Source of the DNA: Sphingomonadaceae bacterium
Lineage (GTDB): Bacteria > Pseudomonadota > Alphaproteobacteria > Sphingomonadales > Sphingomonadaceae
DNA length: 5,545 nucleotides
Direction: 5' to 3'
Assembly: GCA_019239785.1 (NCBI GenBank)
Contig: JAFAZM010000057.1
Location: 1 to 5,545 of the forward strand
The notes under the pieces were generated by a model. That model ran no database searches. It worked only from the letters and a program-made list of their open reading frames with translations, and was not told the DNA's origin. Shown piece by piece: positions 1 to 5,437 of this stretch. A program made the translations under genes and the position numbers. The first letter of the stretch is position 1. Each line of letters begins with the position of its first letter.

Positions 1-11
1 GGCGATCACGT

Positions 12-98
12 GCGGTCGTGGCGGAACTGGTAGACGCGCAGCGTTGAGGTCGCTGTGGCCGCAAGGCCGTGGAAGTTCGAGTCTTCTCGACCGCACCA
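12..98 (+). tRNA. tRNA-Leu, anticodon GAG
   Basis: This is a complete class II tRNA that reads CUC/CUU leucine codons. The acceptor stem pairs GCGGTCG (12-18) with CGACCGC (88-94) without mismatch. The discriminator base is A95, and CCA (96-98) is encoded in the DNA. The D arm is GCG/CGC (21-23 and 35-37), with the GG pair of its loop at 29-30. The anticodon stem CAGCG/CGCTG (39-43, 51-55) closes the seven-base loop TTGAGGT (44-50), giving anticodon GAG at 46-48. A long variable arm with a GGCC/GGCC stem (57-60, 65-68) and discriminator A are typical of bacterial tRNA-Leu. The T arm is GGAAG/CTTCT around TTCGAGT (76-82). Only 11 bases precede it, so its promoter lies outside the window. Confidence 0.97.
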
Positions 99-111
99 GC
101 ATTAAGTTTGC

Positions 112-139
112 GGGCTTATGCCCTCCCTTGCGGGGAGGG
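112..139 (+). promoter_or_regulatory. C/G hairpin in the tRNA-to-transporter spacer
   Basis: CCCTCCC (121-127) pairs perfectly with GGGAGGG (133-139) across a five-base loop. A smaller competing stem, GGGC (112-115) with GCCC (120-123), overlaps its left arm. There is no T-run after the stem, so it is a poor match to a classical intrinsic terminator. It may still help end or process the tRNA transcript. It also resembles the CCCTCTCCC palindrome found after the PBP gene and may be a remnant of the same repeat family. Confidence 0.5.
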
Positions 140-155
140 GCGAAACCGGTCCATG

Positions 156-170
156 CTCCCTGCGAGGGGG
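156..170 (+). promoter_or_regulatory. Ribosome binding site inside a small hairpin
   Basis: GAGG within 164-170 is the Shine-Dalgarno sequence that selects the ATG at 177, leaving about nine bases between them. The same G-run is complementary to CTCCCT (156-161): pairs run 156-170, 157·169 (G·T wobble), 158-168, 159-167, 160-166 and 161-165, around a three-base loop. If that stem forms in the mRNA, the binding site is at least partly masked. The pairing is visible in the sequence; the regulatory role is inference. Confidence 0.5.
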
Positions 171-176
171 AACATC

Positions 177-1535
177 ATGGCCGCCGCACCGCAGGAGAGC
201 CGCGCGCTCGGCTTCTGGCTCTGCCTCTCGCTCTGCATAGGCACCTTCATCGGCTCCGGCATCTTCCTGCTGCCGGCGCAGCTCGCGCCTTATGGCTGGA
301 ACGCGGTCTTGGCCTGGCTGATCACGATCGGCGGGGCGCTGTGCCTCGCTTATGTCTTCGCCCGGCTCGCGCGCGCCCTGCCCGAAGCGGCCGGGCCTTA
401 CGCCTATGTCGATCATGCCTTCGGCCCGGCCGCCGCCTTCACGGTGGCCTGGAGCTACTGGATCTCGACCTGGGTCGGCAATGCCGGGATCGCGGTCGCG
501 GCGATCGCCTATCTCTCCCCTTTCGCCCCCGGGCTGACCGCGACTCCGCTCGCCGCCGCCTTGTCGAGCGCCGCGCTGCTCTGGCTGCTGACCCTGCTCA
601 ACTGCCTCAGCCTGCGCGGCGCCGGCCGCTTCCAGCTGCTCACCGTGCTGGTGAAGCTGGTGCCCTTGCTGGTCGTGGCCGGGCTCGCGATCCTGCTGTT
701 CGGCAAGGGCCAGCCGCTCGCGGCCGCGCCATTGCGCAGCGCCGACCTCAGCCTTTCCGGCATCAACGCCGCCGCGACCCTCACCCTCTGGGCGATGCTC
801 GGCCTCGAAGCGCCGGCGATCGCCAGCCGCGCGGTTCGCGATCCCGAGCGGACGGTGCCGCGCGCGACTTTGATCGGCACCCTGATCGTCGGCCTGCTCT
901 ATCTGGCCACGGCGACCCCGATCGACCTCTTCCTGCCCGCCGGCGAGCTCGCCGCGTCCGACACGCCCTTCGTCTTGTTCGTCGGCCGCTTCTGGGATCC
1001 CGGCTTCGCCCGGCTGCTCGGGCTCTTCGCCGCGATCAGCTGCGTCGGCGCGCTGAACGGCCTCACCCTCGTCCAGGGGGAGCTGCCGCTGGCGATGGCG
1101 CGGCACGGCGCCTTCCCGCGCTGGTTCGCGCAGACCACGAAGCGCGGCACGGCGGCGCGCGCGATCCTGCTCTCCTCGACGCTGGCGACCCTGCTGCTGG
1201 CGGCCAGGGCCGGCGGCACGGTCGGCCAGGTCTTCACCTTCATGATCCTGCTGTCGACCGCCGGCGCGCTCATCCTCTATCTCGCCTGCGCGCTTGCCGC
1301 GCTGCGCCTGCAATGGACCGGGCTGATGCCGCGCGCGGCCGGGCTCAGCCTGGTCGCGGCGGCGGCGGCGCTCTATTCGCTCTGGACGCTCTACGGCGCC
1401 GGCTATGACGCAACCCGTTGGGGCGTCATCCTGCTCGCCGCCGGCATTCCGGTCTATCTGCTCATGCGGCTGGCAGCCCGCTCCAGCCGGGCGGCGGCCG
1501 CGCCTCAAGCCGCGTCTCCGGAATCAGCCGCCTGA
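177..1535 (+). CDS. APC-superfamily amino acid/polyamine transporter, AdiC/PotE-like
   Basis: This 452-residue inner-membrane transporter is about the usual length for the basic amino acid/polyamine antiporter family, and is hydrophobic throughout, consistent with about 12 helices. The unwound-helix signature GSGIF sits at residues 26-30, followed by LLPA. A stretch at 71-95 (AAGPYAY, AFGP, WSYW) matches the family's second and third helices. By my hand alignment to E. coli AdiC, Tyr94 corresponds to Tyr93, Trp205 to Trp202 and Glu211 to the pH-sensing Glu208. AdiC Trp293 is replaced by Leu296 and Asn22 by Thr23, so arginine/agmatine exchange should not be assumed. I chose ATG 177 because a GAGG motif lies about nine bases upstream; the longer frame beginning with GTG at 69 would start inside the tRNA. 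ATG 153 is possible but has no ribosome site. The Ala/Ser-rich C-terminus overlaps the convergent oxygenase gene. The family is confident; the substrate is unknown. Confidence 0.9.
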   Translation: MAAAPQESRALGFWLCLSLCIGTFIGSGIFLLPAQLAPYGWNAVLAWLITIGGALCLAYVFARLARALPEAAGPYAYVDHAFGPAAAFTVAWSYWISTWVGNAGIAVAAIAYLSPFAPGLTATPLAAALSSAALLWLLTLLNCLSLRGAGRFQLLTVLVKLVPLLVVAGLAILLFGKGQPLAAAPLRSADLSLSGINAAATLTLWAMLGLEAPAIASRAVRDPERTVPRATLIGTLIVGLLYLATATPIDLFLPAGELAASDTPFVLFVGRFWDPGFARLLGLFAAISCVGALNGLTLVQGELPLAMARHGAFPRWFAQTTKRGTAARAILLSSTLATLLLAARAGGTVGQVFTFMILLSTAGALILYLACALAALRLQWTGLMPRAAGLSLVAAAAALYSLWTLYGAGYDATRWGVILLAAGIPVYLLMRLAARSSRAAAAPQAASPESAA

Positions 1536-2616
1536 GCTTGCGCGCGAAGCTCCTGAGGCAGACCTCGCTCTTCCCGAGCGGCCCCGGCGCGTAGAACGAC
1601 GAGGCCATGCCCTGCTGGACGCGGCGGATCAGGGCCGTGTCCTCTTCATTGACGCGCCGGTTGATCCGCCAGTTGAGGTAGCGGGCGGCCTTCATCTCGC
1701 GCCGCGCGTCGGGGAGGGCGTAGCTGATTTCGCGGATCAGGGTCTCGGTCGGGCCGACGGGCACGAAATGCATGAAATCGACCTGGTCGGGATAGATGTC
1801 GAGCGCGACGTTCGGCCAGAGCTTGTAATAGAGCCAGCGCCGATTCTCCGGCGGCAGGAAGGCCTGGTAAGCGCGCTCGGAAAGGTTGGCCGAAGGCTGC
1901 TCGACCAGGTCGCCCGACATGCGATCGACATGCTCGCCGGCGTGGATGCCGTAATCGCCGCCGAACAGCCGGGTGAGGCCGGGATGGGCGACGGAAATGT
2001 GCAGCCCGTCCGAATAATTGTCGGCGACGTTCTTCCAGTTCACGTCGCGGGGCCGCAGCGTGATCCGGCCGATCGCCTCCAGCGCCTCAAGCCGATAAGG
2101 CGCGACCTCGCCCTCGTACGGCGCCATCATGACGCCAATACCGGGCCCGCCGCTTTCGAGGCGGACGAAGAGGAAGCCGTGCCATTCCTCCAGCTCGACC
2201 GGGAGCAGGCCGAGCCGGGCCGGATCGAGGCCCGGATAATCCTCGCGTTGCGGCACGCCGACGAGGCGGCCGTCGGCGGCATAGGTCCAGGCATGATAGG
2301 GGCAGGTCAGCCGTTTCGCGCAGCCGGCCTCGCCGTCGACCAGCCGCGAGCCGCGATGGCGGCAGACGTTGGCGAAGGCGCGCACCACCCCGTCGGCGCC
2401 CCGGATCACCAGCACGCTCTCGCCGAGCAGCTCGAGCGTCCGCCAATCGCCTGCATTGGGGAGGTCGTTGGCGTGGCAGACGATCTGCCAGGTCGGCCGG
2501 ATCAGCCGCGCCATCTCGACGCGGAAATATTCGGGATCGTGATAGACCCAGCCCGGCAGGCTGCGCTCGTCCTGGCTTTCCGCTTCGCGGCGCGGCAATC
2601 GGGCGACTTCTGACAT
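1462..2616 (-). CDS. Rieske non-heme iron oxygenase, large (alpha) subunit
   Basis: This 384-residue cytoplasmic oxygenase belongs to the ring-hydroxylating/N-demethylating Rieske family, which uses O2 and two electrons to hydroxylate or demethylate a substrate. The N-terminal Rieske domain binds a [2Fe-2S] cluster through Cys85-x-His87, 17 residues, then Cys105-x-x-His108. The C-terminal catalytic domain has Asp203-x-x-His206-x4-His211: His206 and His211 are mononuclear iron ligands, and Asp203 is the bridge from the Rieske cluster. Asp326 (in NEEDTALIRRVQ) is the likely third iron ligand, judged by spacing. The arrangement recalls single-component alpha subunits such as glycine betaine or carnitine oxygenases (GbcA, CntA) more than naphthalene dioxygenase, but the substrate cannot be read from sequence. 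No reductase, ferredoxin or beta subunit is nearby. The ATG at 2616 lacks a clear Shine-Dalgarno, and translation may be leaderless. The last ~20 residues are Pro/Ala-rich and overlap the transporter gene. Confidence 0.93.
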   Translation of the reverse strand: MSEVARLPRREAESQDERSLPGWVYHDPEYFRVEMARLIRPTWQIVCHANDLPNAGDWRTLELLGESVLVIRGADGVVRAFANVCRHRGSRLVDGEAGCAKRLTCPYHAWTYAADGRLVGVPQREDYPGLDPARLGLLPVELEEWHGFLFVRLESGGPGIGVMMAPYEGEVAPYRLEALEAIGRITLRPRDVNWKNVADNYSDGLHISVAHPGLTRLFGGDYGIHAGEHVDRMSGDLVEQPSANLSERAYQAFLPPENRRWLYYKLWPNVALDIYPDQVDFMHFVPVGPTETLIREISYALPDARREMKAARYLNWRINRRVNEEDTALIRRVQQGMASSFYAPGPLGKSEVCLRSFARKLRRLIPETRLEARPPPGWSGLPAA

Positions 2617-2624
2617 GCACGCAG

Positions 2625-2630
2625 GCTAGC
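2625..2630 (-). promoter_or_regulatory. Candidate -10 element of the oxygenase gene
   Basis: Read on the minus strand, the sequence is TGCTAGCCT followed closely by the ATG, with eight bases between GCTAGC and the start codon. A -10 box here would place transcription initiation at or next to the A of the ATG, which fits the missing Shine-Dalgarno. The match to TATAAT is weak and no good -35 box is visible, so this is only a candidate. Confidence 0.25.
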
Positions 2631-2644
2631 ACGGCCCCGGGCGA

Positions 2645-2663
2645 AAGTCGCGCGGCGCGACTT
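2645..2663. promoter_or_regulatory. Perfect 19-bp palindrome, likely operator
   Basis: AAGTCGCGC and GCGCGACTT are perfect nine-base inverted arms around a single central G (2654). The site is in the 92-bp gap between the divergent oxygenase and msrB starts. It would cover the -35 position of an oxygenase promoter whose -10 lies at 2625-2630. A third half-site-like AGTCGC occurs at 2665-2670, 19 bases (about two helical turns) from the AGTCGC at 2646-2651. Symmetry and position suggest binding by a dimeric repressor or activator; no regulator gene is in the window to assign it to. A hairpin role is less likely because the site should lie upstream of both coding regions. Confidence 0.5.
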
Positions 2664-2671
2664 CAGTCGCA

Positions 2672-2700
2672 TTGTCACGATATTGACCGCGTCCCATGCG
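2672..2700 (+). promoter_or_regulatory. Weak candidate promoter for msrB
   Basis: TTGTCA (2672-2677) resembles a -35 box, and a 17-base spacer leads to CATGCG (2695-2700), a poor -10. A second -35-like TTGACC (2683-2688) is too near the first ATG unless a downstream start is used. This short, relatively AT-rich patch is the only promoter-like stretch before msrB. Confidence 0.2.
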
Positions 2701-2708
2701 AAGCCCAC

Positions 2709-3110
2709 ATGCGGGCCATGGAGAAGATGGACCTGCCCGAGGCGGAATGGCGCAAGCGCCTGTCGCCGGAGCAATATCATGTGCTGCGCGAGGGCGGCAC
2801 CGAGCGCGCCTTTACCGGCGTCTATTGGGACAATCATGACGAAGGCGCCTATCGCTGCGCGGCCTGCGGCGAATCCCTGTTCGACAGCGGCACCAAGTTC
2901 GACAGCGGCAGCGGCTGGCCGAGCTTCACCGGCCCGGCGGCGCAGGATCATGTCACGCTGCACGAGGACCGGACCCACGGCATGGTGCGGACCGAGGTGC
3001 GCTGCGGCAAATGCGGCGGCCATCTCGGCCACGTCTTCCCGGACGGGCCGGGGCCGGAGGGCCTGCGCTATTGCATCAATTCGGCCGCGCTGGATTTCGA
3101 GAAGAAGTAA
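2709..3110 (+). CDS. msrB: Peptide-methionine (R)-S-oxide reductase MsrB
   Basis: MsrB reduces the R-epimer of methionine sulfoxide in oxidised proteins, normally using thioredoxin. The 133-residue protein is a full-length single-domain MsrB with no signal peptide, so it should be cytoplasmic. Two CxxC pairs, Cys50/Cys53 and Cys99/Cys102, form the structural zinc site. The active-site region has GWPSF (69-73), His105 and His108 in GGHLGHVF, and catalytic Cys122 with Asn124 in RYCINSA. These five are the only cysteines: the position of the usual resolving cysteine (E. coli Cys63) is Ser68 here. The start is uncertain. ATG at 2709, 2718 and 2727 are in frame and none has a well-spaced Shine-Dalgarno; GGAG lies only three bases before 2727. 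All three keep the whole domain. The PBP gene follows after 66 bp on the same strand. Confidence 0.95.
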   Translation: MRAMEKMDLPEAEWRKRLSPEQYHVLREGGTERAFTGVYWDNHDEGAYRCAACGESLFDSGTKFDSGSGWPSFTGPAAQDHVTLHEDRTHGMVRTEVRCGKCGGHLGHVFPDGPGPEGLRYCINSAALDFEKK

Positions 3111-3120
3111 GCCGAGGTTC

Positions 3121-3148
3121 AGGCGGCCGAGGCTTCTGCTTGCCGCCT
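3121..3148 (+). terminator. Hairpin between msrB and the PBP gene
   Basis: AGGCGGC (3121-3127) pairs perfectly with GCCGCCT (3142-3148) around a 14-base loop, starting about ten bases after the msrB stop codon. No T-run follows, only TTG, so it is at best a weak or Rho-assisted terminator, or a processing or stability hairpin between two co-transcribed genes. Confidence 0.35.
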
Positions 3149-3176
3149 TGACTCGCCCCCTCTACGCTGAGGTTTG

Positions 3177-5294
3177 ATGGCCACCGCCCCTCCCGAACGC
3201 CCGCGCTGGAAGCGCTGGACCGTCACCAGCCTGAAGATCATCTTCTACGGCCTCGCCGTGTCGCTGGTCGCGCTCGGCGTCGCGGTCGCCGTCGCGGTCA
3301 GCCAGCTGCCGACCTTCAACGAGCTGATCCGGCGCGACAATCTCGGCCAGATGATCCGCATCCGCGCCGCCAATGGCGAGATCATCCAGTCGATGGGGCC
3401 GGTGTTCGGCGAATGGCTGCCCTACGACCGGATTCCGCCGGTGATGCGCGATGCGATGACCGCGGTCGAGGACCGGCGCTTCCACTCCCATATCGGCGTC
3501 GACCCGATCGGCATCATCCGCGCCGTCTTCGTCCGCATCCAGCGCGGCCATTGGGCGCAGGGCGGCTCGACCATCACCCAGCAGCTCGCCCGCAACATCT
3601 TCCTGTCGAACGATTTCAGCTTCGCCCGCAAGGTGCGCGAGGCGATTCTGGCGATGGCGCTGGAATGGCGCTTCTCCAAGGACCAGATCCTGGAGCTCTA
3701 CCTCAACCGCGTCTATTTCGGCGGCGGCGCCTACGGCATCGACGCCGCCTCGCGCCGCTTCTTCGGCCATAGCGCGACCCAGATGACGGTGCCCGAGGCG
3801 GCGATCATCGCCGGCCTGGTCAAGGCGCCTTCAAATTACTCGCCGACCGCCGACGTCGACGCGGCGCGCAGCCGTGCCGGCGTCTCGCTCGACCTGATGC
3901 AGCAGGCCGGCGTGATCACCCCGGCCCAGGCCGCCGACGCCCATCCCGAGAACGTCCAGTTCGTCCGCAACGCCGGCAACAATACGGTGACCCGCTATTT
4001 CACCGACTGGGTGCTGCCGCAGCTCGACACGTTGATCGACGAGCACGTCCAGCCGCTCGACGTCTGGACGACGATCGATCCCGGCATGCAGCGCGTCGCG
4101 ATCAGCGCGATCAACGCCAATGCCCCGGAAGGCGCGCAGGGTGCGCTGGTCACGCTCGATCGGGACGGGGCGGTGCGCGCGATGGTCGGGGGGCGCGACT
4201 ATGTCGATTCGAGCTACAATCGCGCCACCCAGGCCAACCGCCAGCCCGGCTCCTCGTTCAAATTGTTCGTCTATCTCTCCGCGATCGAAGGCGGCTACCG
4301 GCCCGACACCGTGGTCGACGCCTCGCCGATCACGATCAACGGCTGGTCGCCGCGCAACGATAGCGGCCACGATTTCGGCCAGGTGCCGCTCCGCGTCGCC
4401 TTCGCTTACTCGATCAACACCGCCGCGGTGCGGCTCGCCCAGCAGGTCGGCACCCACACCGTCGCCGACATGGCGCAGCGCTTCGGCATCACCACCCATA
4501 TCGACACCAATCCCTCGATGGCGCTCGGCTCCAACGCGGTGCGGCTGATCGACATGACCAGGGCCTATGCCGCGGTCGGCCGCGGCGGCGTCGGCGTGAC
4601 GCCCTACGGCATCCGCCGGGTGACCACCGCCGACGGCACCCTGCTCTACCAGCATCAGGACGATGCCACCCGCGTGCTGGTCGCGCCCTGGGTGGCGGCG
4701 CAGATGACCGACCTGCTGCAGGGCGTCGTCCTGCACGGCACCGGCCGCGCCGCCGATCTCGGCCGCCCTACGGCGGGCAAGACCGGCACCACCACCTCCA
4801 ACAAGGACGGCTGGTTCATCGGCTTCTCGAGCGGGCTCACCACCGGCGTCTGGATGGGCCGAGACGACAATCGCGCTTTGCCCGGCCTTGCCGGCGGCCG
4901 CGCCCCGGCCCGCGCCTTCCACGATCTGATGATCCGTGCGGTGGCCAATCGGCCGGTCGAGAATTTCAACGCCGACGTCGCCGCGCCCGACTGGCAGCAG
5001 GAGGGCGACAACCAGATGTGGTATGCGCCGCCGAACGACGAGCCTCTGGTCGATCCGGACGGCAATCCGGTCGAGCCCGGCCAGCAGCCGACCCAGCCGG
5101 GCGACGACGACCAGGATCGTTCGGGCAATCCCGACCAGGCGACGCCGCCCAAGGACGAGGACGCCCGGCCCGACCGGCTCGACCAGCAATGGCTCGACCG
5201 CGCGCTCACCCGCCCGCGCCCGAACAGGCGCCCCCCGCCGCAGCCGCAGCCGCAGAACGACGATACCAAGCCGGACGGCGGGCAGAGAATGTGA
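3177..5294 (+). CDS. Class A penicillin-binding protein (PBP1A-type), bifunctional
   Basis: This 705-residue enzyme polymerises glycan strands from lipid II and cross-links stem peptides in the periplasm. A short basic cytoplasmic N-terminus (to about 20) precedes one membrane anchor (about 21-42). The GT51 glycosyltransferase domain carries EDRRFHSH with catalytic Glu98, GGSTITQQLARN (129-140), RKVREAILAMALE (151-163) and Glu173 in LELYLNRVYFGG. The transpeptidase has the SxxK motif Ser359-SF-Lys362, SIN (412-414) and KTG (535-537), so both activities look intact. The link between domains is short, with no room for the extra OB-type domain of E. coli PBP1a. From about residue 605 the tail is rich in Pro, Gln, Asp and Arg and looks disordered; three CCGCAG repeats (5238-5255) encode PQ units. 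I chose ATG 3177 over TTG 3174 because GAGG (3169-3172) then sits four bases before the start. It may be co-transcribed with msrB. Confidence 0.95.
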   Translation: MATAPPERPRWKRWTVTSLKIIFYGLAVSLVALGVAVAVAVSQLPTFNELIRRDNLGQMIRIRAANGEIIQSMGPVFGEWLPYDRIPPVMRDAMTAVEDRRFHSHIGVDPIGIIRAVFVRIQRGHWAQGGSTITQQLARNIFLSNDFSFARKVREAILAMALEWRFSKDQILELYLNRVYFGGGAYGIDAASRRFFGHSATQMTVPEAAIIAGLVKAPSNYSPTADVDAARSRAGVSLDLMQQAGVITPAQAADAHPENVQFVRNAGNNTVTRYFTDWVLPQLDTLIDEHVQPLDVWTTIDPGMQRVAISAINANAPEGAQGALVTLDRDGAVRAMVGGRDYVDSSYNRATQANRQPGSSFKLFVYLSAIEGGYRPDTVVDASPITINGWSPRNDSGHDFGQVPLRVAFAYSINTAAVRLAQQVGTHTVADMAQRFGITTHIDTNPSMALGSNAVRLIDMTRAYAAVGRGGVGVTPYGIRRVTTADGTLLYQHQDDATRVLVAPWVAAQMTDLLQGVVLHGTGRAADLGRPTAGKTGTTTSNKDGWFIGFSSGLTTGVWMGRDDNRALPGLAGGRAPARAFHDLMIRAVANRPVENFNADVAAPDWQQEGDNQMWYAPPNDEPLVDPDGNPVEPGQQPTQPGDDDQDRSGNPDQATPPKDEDARPDRLDQQWLDRALTRPRPNRRPPPQPQPQNDDTKPDGGQRM

Positions 5295-5302
5295 GCATTC
5301 GC

Positions 5303-5325
5303 CCCTCTCCCCCCGAGGGAGAGGG
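5303..5325 (+). terminator. Strong hairpin just after the PBP stop codon
   Basis: CCCTCTCCC (5303-5311) and GGGAGAGGG (5317-5325) form a perfect nine-base stem with a five-base loop, eight bases after the TGA. It lacks a T-run, so it is not a textbook intrinsic terminator, but it is well placed to protect or end the PBP transcript. Its right arm can instead pair with a second CCCTCTCCC at 5429-5437, as part of the larger element described separately. Confidence 0.5.
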
Positions 5326-5437
5326 ATACGAAGTCTTGGCGAGCATCAGCGAGCCTAGACGAAGTTGGGTGAGGGGGGCGCTGCCGAAGGCAGCGCGCGA
5401 AGCTTCGCTTCGCAAGACCCTCACCCTGCCCTCTCCC
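5303..5437. repeat. Composite palindromic intergenic element (REP/MITE-like)
   Basis: This block of about 135 bp is built almost entirely of nested inverted repeats. GGGAGAGGG (5317-5325) matches both flanking CCCTCTCCC copies (5303-5311 and 5429-5437). Inside, GGGTGAGGG (5367-5375) pairs with CCCTCACCC (5418-5426). Within that, GCGCTGCC/GGCAGCGC (5378-5385, 5389-5396) and GCGAAGC/GCTTCGC (5397-5403, 5407-5413) form two adjacent hairpins. A further imperfect stem, GTCTTGGC/GCCTAGAC (one mismatch, 5333-5340 and 5353-5360), lies in the left arm, flanked by two direct copies of ACGAAGT (5328-5334, 5359-5365). No transposase is encoded. The design fits a non-autonomous interspersed palindromic repeat. 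Copy number cannot be judged from one copy, so the family assignment is inference. Confidence 0.6.

Noticed and set aside
1..176. Integrated element at the tRNA-Leu 3' end
   Set aside because: No integrase and no duplicated tRNA end are visible, and the next gene is an ordinary transporter.
44..1408. 454-codon plus-strand frame in another phase of the transporter gene
   Set aside because: Its beginning lies inside the tRNA, and the peptide is Arg/Ala-rich without helices or motifs, typical of a frame-shifted GC-rich gene.
102..1508. 468-codon minus-strand frame opposite the transporter
   Set aside because: The peptide is rich in Arg, Gln, Glu and Gly with no domain, while the plus strand encodes a clear membrane transporter with a ribosome binding site.
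1405..2613. 402-codon open frame on the plus strand opposite the oxygenase gene
   Set aside because: It mirrors the oxygenase, which has complete Rieske and iron-binding motifs. The frame's own peptide has no recognisable domain. Long antisense frames are expected where third positions are G/C.
3831..5189. 452-codon minus-strand frame opposite the PBP gene
   Set aside because: It is opposite conserved transpeptidase motifs, and its peptide is low-complexity Val/Gly/Arg/Asp with no domain.
5206..5424. 72-codon minus-strand frame spanning the palindromic element
   Set aside because: Most of it is translated repeat and the rest is antisense to the PBP tail. I read it as a spurious repeat-derived peptide.
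5303..5437. CRISPR array or tandem repeat
   Set aside because: The repeated arms are inverted and nested, not regularly spaced direct repeats with unique spacers.
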